IMG/VR virus record: IMGVR_UViG_3300032242_002852
Location: 1-37,363 of that record
DNA length: 37,363 nt
Source: a virus
Strand: one strand, 5' to 3'
Shown here: one piece after another, positions 30,117 to 37,258 of the stretch
Layout: every line of letters begins with the position of its first letter
Numbering within the stretch: the stretch's first letter is position 1
Translations under genes and position numbers: made by a program
Notes under the pieces: generated by a model
What the model saw: only the letters and a program-made list of their open reading frames with translations
Databases searched by the model: none
What the model was told of the DNA's origin: nothing

Positions 30117-30881
30117 ATGTACAGATTAATTTTAGCGGCTGTAATAGCTTTGGGCTTGATAGGTGTGCCCTCTACAGTTGCTGCAAAACCAACAGAAATT
30201 CATAAAGTAAAAAAGCATAAGCATAGAAAAAAAGCGGTAGTCGTGAAGGCAGAACACAACCCGTTCCTGCGCTGCGAAGGCTGTAGTACAGCGCCAGTCA
30301 CGGTTTCCTCGGCTTCGAGTCAGCAAACTTCCGCTGAGTATTTTACAGAAGACAGAGCAAGAACAGTCGCTCAAAAGCTTATAGCAAGCCCATTAGAAAT
30401 AACACGCGAACAAAAACGTCAGCAGGTTGCCCGTAGTTGTTCTTGGTTTTCTTGTTCTGAAAACAATCAAGTAGTCGTTCAGGCTAAAGCTTGGGAAGGC
30501 AAAACAGCTAAAAACAATCGTAAAGAGTTGAAGGATTTATTCGCTGGGGCTTTTGGTTACCCCGTTGATCCTACTCGTATACCTTGGTGCGCTGCATTTG
30601 CTAACGCTATCCTACGCCGCGAGAATATGCCAACTACAAACAGCTTAATGGCTCGTTCGTTTTTGAACTGGGGCGTAGTAACCCATGACCCTAAAGAGGG
30701 CGACGTAGTTGTTCTTGCCCGTGGTAAAGGTAAAACGTTCGGTCATGTAGGTTTCTTTATGGGATACGAGTACGTTGAGGGTATCAAGTATGTAAAGGTT
30801 CTTGGTGGAAATACAGACCATGCCGTACAGGTTGGTTATTATCCAGCGTCAAAAGTAGTAGGCTACCGCACTTTCGCATAA
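30117..30881 (+). CDS. secreted CHAP/NlpC-P60-like peptidoglycan hydrolase
   Basis: A 254-residue protein from ATG 30117, with AGGAG at 30104-30108 (an in-frame ATG 27 bases upstream is less likely). Signal peptide MYRLILAAVIALGLIGVPST; a basic stretch (KVKKHKHRKKAVVVK) and four cysteines follow. The domain at ~130-254 fits the TIGR02594-type family: WCAAFANAIL (catalytic Cys), GDVVVLARG, GHVGFFMGYE (catalytic His) and VLGGNTDHAVQV. It probably cleaves peptide bonds in peptidoglycan, acting as endolysin after Sec export. Confidence 0.82.
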   Translation: MYRLILAAVIALGLIGVPSTVAAKPTEIHKVKKHKHRKKAVVVKAEHNPFLRCEGCSTAPVTVSSASSQQTSAEYFTEDRARTVAQKLIASPLEITREQKRQQVARSCSWFSCSENNQVVVQAKAWEGKTAKNNRKELKDLFAGAFGYPVDPTRIPWCAAFANAILRRENMPTTNSLMARSFLNWGVVTHDPKEGDVVVLARGKGKTFGHVGFFMGYEYVEGIKYVKVLGGNTDHAVQVGYYPASKVVGYRTFA

Positions 30882-30906
30882 TCATAACAAACGTGAGTTA
30901 GATATA

Positions 30907-31470
30907 ATGACAGATAAAGAAGATAAAATTAGCACGGTTCCGAATATCGAAGACCATCATTATTTGATGTTCAATAAAGATTTCACACCAGATTCATCTG
31001 CTGACGGTATAGAGTTTATCATAGCCCGCAACTTGATGAGGAAAGATCGCCCTAAGTTTATCAAGATGATTATAAATTCTCCTGGCGGAGAAGTGCCCTC
31101 TGCTTTCGCGTTGATTGACACGATGAAGGGTTCTCGGATACCGATATATACCTACGGTTTGGGTGAAATCGCCAGTTGCGGGCTGTTGACGTTTATCGCG
31201 GGCGAAAAAGGTCATAGATATATAACAAGGAACACTGCGATTCTTTCGCATCAATATAGTTGGGGGTCTTACGGTAAAGATCACGAACTTATGGCGCGTG
31301 TTAAAGAGTTCAATAACACGCATGAAAGAATCGTAGAACATTACAAGCGTTGTACAGGATTGGACGAAAAAGATATCAAGAAGTATCTTCTTCCCGCCGA
31401 GGACGTTTGGCTTACTGCAAAGGAAGCAGTCAAGTACGGAGTGGCTGATGAAATTGTTAATTTTTACTAG
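30907..31470 (+). CDS. ClpP-like serine protease
   Basis: A 187-residue ClpP-fold protease. The triad is Ser90 (GEIASCG), His115 (ILSHQYSWG) and Asp166 (PAEDVWLTAKEA). The oxyanion-region NSPGGEV is at 58-64. It matches ClpP in length but is diverged around the Ser (SCG for SMG/SMA). Without a phage unfoldase in view it may use host ClpX or ClpA or process phage proteins. The spacing before the ATG has only a weak ribosome binding site. Confidence 0.85.
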   Translation: MTDKEDKISTVPNIEDHHYLMFNKDFTPDSSADGIEFIIARNLMRKDRPKFIKMIINSPGGEVPSAFALIDTMKGSRIPIYTYGLGEIASCGLLTFIAGEKGHRYITRNTAILSHQYSWGSYGKDHELMARVKEFNNTHERIVEHYKRCTGLDEKDIKKYLLPAEDVWLTAKEAVKYGVADEIVNFY

Positions 31471-31481
31471 GAGAAAATGAA

Positions 31482-32072
31482 ATGAGTACACCTGCTAGCT
31501 TTGGAAACATCCTCAGCGAAATTCAAATGAATCAAGATGAAATTGATTATGTTGTCAATCAAATCAAGAATATGCCTTCCGACGGTTTGATGGTCGAATG
31601 GGGGTGTGGCGGTTCTACTTGCAAGTGGTTGGAATCCCTTGAAGGCGATCAAAAGCTTATCTCCGTTGATCATAACGAAACTTGGTACAGTAGAGTTACA
31701 AGAGCTATCAGAGCACATTTTGGCGACGTTAGCGACAAGTTTAAGTTTTATCATATCCCAGAGCAGTTTGATTTCGAACACGGCTATGGACACTTCCTAG
31801 AGGAACATCCTCTCGGGACTAACAATTACCTACTACCTCCAGATGACCGTTGGTTTGATGCTGATATTTTCTTCATTGACGGTATCGCTCGCGCGACTTG
31901 TGCGCTAGTGACCTTGCTCAAGCATACCAAGAAAAATCCTGTAATTTTCATTCACGATTATGTTGGTCGTGAAGTTTGGTACAGCTGGGCTAGTCAGTTT
32001 TATGATGTAGAAATTATCGGCGACCCCGAAAAGAATTCGACTTTGGCTCGCCTTCATATCAAAAATGCGTGA
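31482..32072 (+). CDS. class I SAM methyltransferase-like protein
   Basis: A 196-residue protein. LMVEWGCGGSTCKWLE is a motif I glycine loop, LISVDHNETW gives the acidic residue after strand 2, and ADIFFIDGIARATC resembles motif IV. No nucleic-acid methylase signature (such as NPPY) is present, so the target is unclear; some members of such families act in sugar or lipid modification. AGGAG (31469-31473) precedes the ATG. It overlaps the next small gene by eight bases. Confidence 0.6.
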   Translation: MSTPASFGNILSEIQMNQDEIDYVVNQIKNMPSDGLMVEWGCGGSTCKWLESLEGDQKLISVDHNETWYSRVTRAIRAHFGDVSDKFKFYHIPEQFDFEHGYGHFLEEHPLGTNNYLLPPDDRWFDADIFFIDGIARATCALVTLLKHTKKNPVIFIHDYVGREVWYSWASQFYDVEIIGDPEKNSTLARLHIKNA

Positions 32073-32232
32073 TTTTTGGAAAATCTGGGCTAAGGCGCTC
32101 GGCGAAAAAGCTGATAAATTCAACGATGATGTTTCGGACAAAGTTGCTATTGTCCGGAGCATCATTATCATTTCTTATATCGTTACAAATTTGTTCATCG
32201 TAGCTGGCGTGATAAGGCATTGGAATGGATAA
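32065..32232 (+). CDS. 55-residue membrane protein
   Basis: ATG 32065 to TAA 32232. A charged amphipathic N-terminus (MRDFWKIWAKALGEKADKF) is followed by one transmembrane helix (IIIISYIVTNLFIVAGVI). It overlaps both the methyltransferase-like gene and the next membrane protein by eight bases, which supports translation of all three together. Confidence 0.6.
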   Translation: MRDFWKIWAKALGEKADKFNDDVSDKVAIVRSIIIISYIVTNLFIVAGVIRHWNG

Positions 32233-32458
32233 GAATAAATATGATTGGGTGGTATTTGTAGAATGGATTGGCACTGCCGTTGTTCTTGTCGGCGTTGCGA
32301 TGACTTCTTTTAACATCTATCCTATGAACCTATACATGGGATTACTCGGCAACTTCGCTTGGATCATCGTGGGCTGGAAATGGCGCAAATGGTCTCTCCT
32401 TGTAATCGAAGCTACTATATCAATTTTGTACGTAGCAGGTATAATATCGGCTTGGTAA
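32225..32458 (+). CDS. small multi-span membrane protein (DUF6552-like)
   Basis: A 77-residue protein with two to three hydrophobic segments: VVFVEWIGTAVVLVGVAMTS, LYMGLLGNFAWIIVGW and LLVIEATISILYVAGI. The pattern (WIGT...NIYPMNLY...LGNFAWIIVG) resembles a small phage family I know as DUF6552, of unknown function. It is coupled to the previous 55-residue protein. Confidence 0.6.
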   Translation: MDKNKYDWVVFVEWIGTAVVLVGVAMTSFNIYPMNLYMGLLGNFAWIIVGWKWRKWSLLVIEATISILYVAGIISAW

Positions 32459-32459
32459 A

Positions 32460-33167
32460 TTGTTAAAAATAAGAAAAGAGCATTTTTACGGATCTCAGGA
32501 AAATCAAGAACTTCATTACGTTAAGTTGAAGCTTGATAAAGAAAATTTGAACGAAAAAGAAGCTCTCGAAAACGGTTGGTTGATAGCCGAAGACGAATGG
32601 TATCAATGCCGATCAGTCAGAATAAACATCAGCGAATACCTAGCAAAAACAAAAAAGCCAAAGCTTCCCGAATCGGTAAAATTTCATTGGTTTTGGCAAA
32701 GTCAAATCACAGAAAAAGAGTCAGCTGATATTACCTCCGTATTCAAACAGTTTACAGAACAAAAAGGGTTTGAAGCTGAGTACGACGTAAACTCTGATAA
32801 CGACCGCAGCAGTTGGTTGATCGTTTACGACAATGAAGTGCCTGTAGCATTCACTAAATTTGTTATGTATAAACCAGGGATAGAAAGTCAGTTTACAGCC
32901 TGGAATTATCACAACCCGAAACTATCTCTCGGTAAAAATATCGTGTGGTACGAAATTCAATGCGCTACTACATTTTGCACTGACCAATACTTGTATATCG
33001 GTCAAGGCTACGAAAAAGGCAGTTTGTATAAAGCAGATTTTGCTGGGTTTGAGTGGTGGGACGGTGAACAATGGTCTACGAATAAAGAAAAGTACCGTGG
33101 GCTTTGTATGCGCGATTCAACTATAAATACACTACAGGACCTCGCAAAAGTGTATAAAGATGCCTAA
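32460..33167 (+). CDS. GNAT-like protein resembling arginyl-tRNA-protein transferase C-terminus
   Basis: A 235-residue protein starting with TTG (no ATG near; no clear ribosome binding site, but it begins one base after the previous stop). The C-terminal stretch GKNIVWYEIQCAT, then DQYLYIGQGYEKGSLYKADF and FEWWDG follows the pattern of the C-terminal acyltransferase fold of bacterial Bpt/Ate1 enzymes (YLGYxIxxxxxMxYKxxFxPxE). Residues 1-60 look separate. If correct it could transfer an amino acid or acyl group to a protein N-terminus. Weak recognition; treat as a lead. Confidence 0.45.
   Translation: MLKIRKEHFYGSQENQELHYVKLKLDKENLNEKEALENGWLIAEDEWYQCRSVRINISEYLAKTKKPKLPESVKFHWFWQSQITEKESADITSVFKQFTEQKGFEAEYDVNSDNDRSSWLIVYDNEVPVAFTKFVMYKPGIESQFTAWNYHNPKLSLGKNIVWYEIQCATTFCTDQYLYIGQGYEKGSLYKADFAGFEWWDGEQWSTNKEKYRGLCMRDSTINTLQDLAKVYKDA
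33122..33129 (+). promoter_or_regulatory. T4-type late promoter (TATAAATA)
   Basis: An exact TATAAATA inside the end of the GNAT-like gene, 30 bases before the ATG at 33160. The distance fits other late promoters here. Confidence 0.6.
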
Positions 33168-33693
33168 ATACGGACACAAACATAAAATTATTTCGGATAA
33201 TTCGCCGGAGCTATTGAAGATCAAAAATGATCCTCGTTTCAAAGCCCGCATAGCGAAAATTGACTCTATTCCAATCATTAAAAATTTTGATGTACCTTAC
33301 CTTTGCGGTTACTCCAAAGACGCTAAAAAAATTTATTTTGACCGTCACCTTTCTACAAAATGGAAAGGGCATGACCTAAGCAAGTTTTTACGTATTCACG
33401 AGTTTACAGAAAAAGCTATATTAGATATTTTCGATTACAAATACCAACAAGCGCACCACTTTGCTTCTTATTTCGAACGTAAGGCTTTAGAAGCTGCTGG
33501 GTTGAGTTGGGACGAATATCAGGATCATTTGAAACCGTATATAAAAAAGGTTCATCACGAACACCTTGATATTGTACCGCCAGATTTAGACTTAGAACCA
33601 TACGCCGACGAAAAAGAAAAGAAGTTACTGAACACTCTAGCAAGCGCTGAAAAGAAAGAAAAAAAGACAATCAAAGAGCATCTTTATGGTTGA
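33160..33693 (+). CDS. unknown phage protein with HExxE-like motif
   Basis: A 177-residue protein. The central helix FLRIHEFTEKAIL has HEFTE, which could be a zinc-metallopeptidase-type HExxE/HExxH variant, followed by a His pair (QQAHHFASYFERKALE). The C-terminus is highly charged (EKKEKKTIKEHLYG). Late expression is suggested by the promoter at 33122. I do not recognise a named family. Confidence 0.5.
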   Translation: MPKYGHKHKIISDNSPELLKIKNDPRFKARIAKIDSIPIIKNFDVPYLCGYSKDAKKIYFDRHLSTKWKGHDLSKFLRIHEFTEKAILDIFDYKYQQAHHFASYFERKALEAAGLSWDEYQDHLKPYIKKVHHEHLDIVPPDLDLEPYADEKEKKLLNTLASAEKKEKKTIKEHLYG

Positions 33694-33838
33694 CAAAAAG
33701 TCAAAATGCCGCTATAATGATGTTAGGTTGATTTTCGAAAACGGCAGAACAATCTTCAAACTTTACCGAGAAGGTAAACTGATCTATATAGGAGTGAAAG
33801 CGAATGAAAGTGTACCTGGAAGACCTAGTGGTGGTTGA
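33686..33838 (+). CDS. 50-residue ORF, possible small protein
   Basis: ATG 33686 overlaps the previous stop (ATGGTTGA) and the frame runs 50 codons (RLIFENGRTIFKLYREGKLI in the middle, a beta-hairpin-like pattern). The sigma70 promoter at 33690 lies inside its first codons, so only upstream transcription could express it. It overlaps the next small ORF by 35 bases. Moderate evidence only. Confidence 0.35.
   Translation: MVDKKSKCRYNDVRLIFENGRTIFKLYREGKLIYIGVKANESVPGRPSGG
33690..33718 (+). promoter_or_regulatory. perfect consensus sigma70 promoter
   Basis: TTGACA (33690-33695), a 17-base spacer and TATAAT (33713-33718): a full 12 of 12 match, the strongest sigma70 promoter in the window. It should be read by host polymerase immediately after infection and would drive the glutaredoxin, SpeD-like, peroxiredoxin and heptose genes, which follow without a visible terminator. 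Confidence 0.75.
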
Positions 33839-33911
33839 TATGATTTTGAACGGTTACGACCCCATGAACCCTCTTGACGTTGATGCTTACTGGGAGATCC
33901 GTTTGTCATGA
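33804..33911 (+). CDS. 35-residue acidic small protein
   Basis: ATG 33804 with AGGAG (33790-33794) at good spacing; the stop overlaps the glutaredoxin ATG (ATGA). Acidic, with the pattern MILNGYDPMNPLDVDAYWEI. The first ORF after the perfect promoter, so it is likely expressed and may be a leader for glutaredoxin. Confidence 0.6.
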   Translation: MKVYLEDLVVVDMILNGYDPMNPLDVDAYWEIRLS

Positions 33912-34171
33912 TTGGTAACGTAGTTATCTGGTCGAAGCCAGATTGCCCTTATTGTTCGAAAGCGAAGAACGTTCTTCGAACCAACAACATTAGTTTCGAA
34001 GAAAAAATTTTGAATCGCGATTTTACTCGCGAACACCTCCTCGAAATGTACCCAACCGCTAAGTCGTTCCCCGTTGTAGTAGTTGACGGATTCTATATCG
34101 GCGGTTATACTCAACTCGCAGAAAAGTTAAACGAACAGCTAAATAACACGCAACAGCTTCTGAATGAATAG
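33908..34171 (+). CDS. grx: glutaredoxin
   Basis: An 87-residue glutaredoxin with the active-site Cys13-Pro-Tyr-Cys16 and the cis-proline region SFPVVVVDG, then GGYTQL. It transfers electrons from glutathione to disulfides; likely clients are the phage NrdA (CESC tail) and the Prx5-like peroxiredoxin 1.2 kb downstream in the same transcription unit. Complete and of normal length. Confidence 0.92.
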   Translation: MIGNVVIWSKPDCPYCSKAKNVLRTNNISFEEKILNRDFTREHLLEMYPTAKSFPVVVVDGFYIGGYTQLAEKLNEQLNNTQQLLNE

Positions 34172-34178
34172 GTGAACA

Positions 34179-34451
34179 ATGCCAAGATATGAACGTGATG
34201 TGCTGCTTAAAGATCTTAAGCAAGCAGTGGTTGAAGTTACGTTTACTAAGGTAAACGGCGAAAAGCGCGTAATGCGTTGTAGTTTAGATCCTAGGTATGT
34301 AAAGGTTCCTATGGATATGAACCACCTAGACGAACAGCACAAAAAGAAAGAAAACAAAGACATCATCGTCTGCTGGGACGTGCATGTCGGCGGCTGGCGT
34401 TCTTTCCGTGTTGATTCGGTTGAATATGTTCAGGAAATTGACGGATACTAA
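34179..34451 (+). CDS. DUF2693-like small protein
   Basis: A 90-residue protein. The pattern VEVTFTKVNGEKRVMRCSLD, then the VCWDVHVGGWRSFRVDSVEY ending, is that of DUF2693-type proteins common in T4-like phages: a small beta-barrel-like domain of unknown function. It begins seven bases after the glutaredoxin gene, without an obvious strong ribosome binding site. Confidence 0.65.
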   Translation: MPRYERDVLLKDLKQAVVEVTFTKVNGEKRVMRCSLDPRYVKVPMDMNHLDEQHKKKENKDIIVCWDVHVGGWRSFRVDSVEYVQEIDGY

Positions 34452-34453
34452 AA

Positions 34454-34744
34454 ATGTCAAAGTTGGTTTTGGTTGAAACTATCTCGCAGTTTCTTCATCG
34501 TTATGTCGTTGAAATTCCTGAAGGCGCTGACAACACTTGGGCGGTCGAGGATGTTATTCTCGAGTCGGGAACAGTAGAAGAAATGAGTCAACGCCACCTT
34601 GGCGAGTTCGACATTTCAAATAGAATAATCACTAAAGAAGAATACCTGCGCCTCTTCGACGAAGATAACGGTTATCTCAAGGAATGGCCAGAAAAACAGA
34701 AACTGGGTTTCATCCACAAATCAAAATCTTTGAAAGGGGAATAG
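34454..34744 (+). CDS. conserved small phage protein, unknown
   Basis: A 96-residue acidic protein (LVETISQFLHRYVVEIPEGA, then EMSQRHLGEFDISNRIITKE). I associate this pattern with small proteins of aquatic T4-like phages but cannot give a function. It starts two bases after the previous stop and is followed closely by the SpeD-like gene. Confidence 0.5.
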   Translation: MSKLVLVETISQFLHRYVVEIPEGADNTWAVEDVILESGTVEEMSQRHLGEFDISNRIITKEEYLRLFDEDNGYLKEWPEKQKLGFIHKSKSLKGE

Positions 34745-34745
34745 T

Positions 34746-35111
34746 ATGGCATACTGGGGTTTTCATCTAATGCTTGATTGCGCTGAACTTGATCATGCGT
34801 GTATCACTAGCGAAAATACTATCTACAACTTCGTGAAGCGTCTTGTTGCTGACATTGACATGGTTGCTTACGGCGAACCGCAGATTGTAAACTTTGGTTC
34901 TGGCAACAAGGCTGGCTACACTCTTGTCCAGCTTATCGAAACGTCAAACATCTGCGCTCACTTTGTTCCCGATGACGGAATGGGTGGCAACGCTATGTAT
35001 CTCGACGTGTTCTCTTGCAAGGAATACGACGATCAAGTTGTCATCAAGCTCGTCAAAGATTTCTTTGGCGCAAAGTATATCCGTCCTAACTATCTAACAC
35101 GTCAAGCCTAA
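34746..35111 (+). CDS. S-adenosylmethionine decarboxylase-like protein (SpeD-like)
   Basis: A 121-residue protein resembling bacterial SpeD and its phage relatives: GFHLMLDCAELD at the start, VQLIETSNICAHFVPDD, then MYLDVFSCKEYD. SpeD makes decarboxylated SAM for spermidine and self-cleaves before a Ser that becomes pyruvoyl (ESHISIHT in bacteria). Here the corresponding stretch is ETSNICAHF; a Ser is present but shifted by one, so self-processing is uncertain. Length is normal for the alpha/beta fold. It may supply polyamines for DNA packaging or be a non-processed homologue. Confidence 0.65.
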   Translation: MAYWGFHLMLDCAELDHACITSENTIYNFVKRLVADIDMVAYGEPQIVNFGSGNKAGYTLVQLIETSNICAHFVPDDGMGGNAMYLDVFSCKEYDDQVVIKLVKDFFGAKYIRPNYLTRQA

Positions 35112-35122
35112 AGGAGATTATT

Positions 35123-35725
35123 ATGCAAAATTTTGACGAATGGATTGAATTAGAAAACGAAAAGCATAAGACTAATAGAGTCGGAAAAATTATACCCGCT
35201 GTGACGTTCAAGACACGTGTTCGTGACGAAAACGTTGGTGGGGCTAATCCTTATCGTTGGCAGGACGTAAATAGCTACGATTTGTTTGGAGGTAAGAGAG
35301 TTATTATTTTCTCGCTTCCTGGCGCTTTCACGCCAACTTGTGACACGTACCAGCTTCCTAGCTTCGACTTCATGTTCGAACAGTTTAAGGAACTTCACGG
35401 TATCGAAGACATCTATTGTATCTCTGTAAATGATGCTTTCGTTATGAATGCTTGGGCTAATTCGCAGGGCACTAGATCTGTGAAGATGATCCCTGACGGA
35501 AACGGTTCTTTCACTAGTAAGATGGGAATGCTCGTAAGCAAGTTCAACCTTGGTTTCGGCGATCGTAGCTGGCGTTACGCTGCTGTTGTGAATAACGGCG
35601 TTATCGAAGCTTGGTTCGAAGAGCCTGGTTTCAAGAACGACGCTGAAGAGGACCCTTACGGCGAAACTGACCCTAAGAACATCATGAATTATCTAAACTC
35701 TAAAGCAACAGAGGCTTCTCGTTGA
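35123..35725 (+). CDS. Prx5-like peroxiredoxin
   Basis: A 200-residue peroxiredoxin. The peroxidatic site is LPGAFTPTCDTYQLPSFD with Cys73, preceded by the conserved VIIFSLPG strand; the Arg partner is probably in the later GDRSWRYAAVV region. Prx5-type enzymes often take electrons from glutaredoxin (fused in some bacteria), and a glutaredoxin lies in the same transcription unit. The first residues, MQNFDEWIELENE, weakly recall the capsid-targeting leader but are not cut-site-like. AAGGAG precedes the ATG. Confidence 0.88.
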   Translation: MQNFDEWIELENEKHKTNRVGKIIPAVTFKTRVRDENVGGANPYRWQDVNSYDLFGGKRVIIFSLPGAFTPTCDTYQLPSFDFMFEQFKELHGIEDIYCISVNDAFVMNAWANSQGTRSVKMIPDGNGSFTSKMGMLVSKFNLGFGDRSWRYAAVVNNGVIEAWFEEPGFKNDAEEDPYGETDPKNIMNYLNSKATEASR

Positions 35726-36126
35726 TCATAGGTTTTACATGTGGCGCGTTTGACCTGTTGCACACAGGTCATCTCGCTATGTTAAAAGAAGCAAAGCAGC
35801 AGTGTGATTACCTTTTAGTAGGTCTTCACACCGATCCATCAAAAGATAGACAGGAGAAAAACAGTCCGGTTCAATCTGTTTTCGAAAGATATTATCAGCT
35901 AGCTTCTTGTAGGGATGTCGATAATATTATTCCTTACGATACCGAACTTGACCTCGAAAATATGATGGGTATTCTCGACATGAATATTAGATTTGTCGGT
36001 GCTGATCATATCAATGACTATATAACTGGTCAGGACATAATGAAAGAGCGCGGTATCAAAGTTGTGTTCACTGGCAGACATCATTGTTATAGCTCAAGTG
36101 AATTGAGGGAGAGAATTTTAAGATGA
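35722..36126 (+). CDS. HIGH-type cytidylyl/adenylyltransferase, probably sugar nucleotide forming
   Basis: A 134-residue nucleotidyltransferase with the His14-Thr-Gly-His17 loop (GAFDLLHTGHL), VGLHTDPSKD and C-terminal SSSELRERI. Size and motifs fit TagD-like cytidylyltransferases and the C-terminal half of HldE (heptose-1-phosphate adenylyltransferase). The next two genes are gmhA- and gmhB-like, so heptose-1-phosphate is the likely substrate. The start is TTG overlapping the peroxiredoxin stop (TTGA). Confidence 0.8.
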   Translation: MIIGFTCGAFDLLHTGHLAMLKEAKQQCDYLLVGLHTDPSKDRQEKNSPVQSVFERYYQLASCRDVDNIIPYDTELDLENMMGILDMNIRFVGADHINDYITGQDIMKERGIKVVFTGRHHCYSSSELRERILR

Positions 36127-36710
36127 GTTTTAGCGATCAGTTTTTTAATGAAGTTGTAGAAATTGCAGAACAACTCGATAGAAATGGAGTAGAACGTCTT
36201 GCTTCGACCCTCGCAAATACTAGAGATTTCAACGAAGGTCGTGTCTTCATCCTTGGAGTTGGTGGTAGTGCTGGCAATGCCTCACACATGGTTAACGACC
36301 TCCGCAAACTCTGCGGAATCGAAGCTTACGCACCAACTGATAACGCATCAGAAGTTACTGCTCGCACAAACGATGAAGGTTTTGACACCGTATTTGTCGA
36401 GTATCTCAAAGTCAGCCGACTAAGCTATAAGGACACTATCTTTATCCTTTCTGTTGGCGGTGGCGACGAAGAGCGTAATGTTTCCGTTGGGTTGATCAAA
36501 GCGATCAAGCTAGCTAAGTCAGTTGACGCTACTGTTGTCGGTATTGTTGGTAAGCCAAACGGTTATACAGCTAACAACTCAGATGTTTGTGTCGTTGTCC
36601 CACCGTTGTTCCCAGAACGTGTTACCCCTCACTCTGAAGCATTTCAGGCTGTAGTATGGCACTGTTTAGTTTCCCATCCAAAGCTTCAAATCAACTCGAC
36701 CAAATGGTAA
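36123..36710 (+). CDS. gmhA: GmhA-like sedoheptulose-7-phosphate isomerase (SIS domain)
   Basis: A 195-residue SIS-domain protein. GVGGSAGNASHMVNDL binds the sugar phosphate and SVGGGDEERN is the second phosphate loop; a conserved His is in FQAVVWHCL near the C-terminus, as in GmhA. It should convert sedoheptulose-7-phosphate to D-glycero-D-manno-heptose-7-phosphate, the first step of ADP- or GDP-heptose synthesis. The start overlaps the previous stop (ATGA). Confidence 0.85.
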   Translation: MSFSDQFFNEVVEIAEQLDRNGVERLASTLANTRDFNEGRVFILGVGGSAGNASHMVNDLRKLCGIEAYAPTDNASEVTARTNDEGFDTVFVEYLKVSRLSYKDTIFILSVGGGDEERNVSVGLIKAIKLAKSVDATVVGIVGKPNGYTANNSDVCVVVPPLFPERVTPHSEAFQAVVWHCLVSHPKLQINSTKW

Positions 36711-37258
36711 ACAAAGCTGTTTTTTTCGACAGGGATGGTGTTTTGAATCACCTTGTCGAACGAACTGAGGGGTCTACCGCTCCTTGGGATATCAACGAGT
36801 TTCAATTCATCGATGGCGCTAAAGAAGCAGTTGACTTAGTCAAAAAACTAGGCTATCATACATTTGTTGTAACCAATCAACCAGATGTATACGACGGAAT
36901 GTTACCTCAAAGTCACCTCGACCTTATGTCTCGTTTACTCTATGCATGGCTTAGAGTTGACGAAGTTCTAGTTGCATATGAAAGAGGTTCTGCTTGGTAT
37001 AAGCCAAACAACGGTATGATAGAAACTCTCGTCAAGAAATACGACATCGATCGCGGGAGCTCCTATATAATTGGTGACCGTTGGAAAGATATTGTTGCTG
37101 GAGAAAAGAGTAAACTCGGCACAATTTTCGTCGGTGAAGAATACACTTATCCCTACGAATACAAAGAATCTCAACCCGACTACATAGTTGCAGACGTGGT
37201 TGATGCCGCGAAACTTATCTACGCTATTGATGCTTTTATGGAGCCAAAATATGATTAA
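36704..37258 (+). CDS. gmhB: GmhB-like HAD phosphatase (heptose-bisphosphate phosphatase type)
   Basis: A 184-residue HAD-IIIA phosphatase. ATG 36704 is chosen because it overlaps the gmhA stop and starts right before VFFDRDGVLN; an in-frame ATG at 36656 would add 16 unrelated residues. Motif II VVTNQ and motif IV GDRWKDIVAGEKS are present. Canonical GmhB has a zinc site of Cys/His near CRKPxPG; here the place reads AYERGSAWYKPNNGMIE, without cysteines, so it is a zinc-less variant. It should act on heptose-1,7-bisphosphate. Confidence 0.8.
   Translation: MVNKAVFFDRDGVLNHLVERTEGSTAPWDINEFQFIDGAKEAVDLVKKLGYHTFVVTNQPDVYDGMLPQSHLDLMSRLLYAWLRVDEVLVAYERGSAWYKPNNGMIETLVKKYDIDRGSSYIIGDRWKDIVAGEKSKLGTIFVGEEYTYPYEYKESQPDYIVADVVDAAKLIYAIDAFMEPKYD

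Noticed and set aside
36829-36857. TTGACT with a 17-base spacer and TATCAT inside gmhB
   Set aside because: Only 10 of 12 matches, inside a tightly coupled operon with no need for a new promoter.
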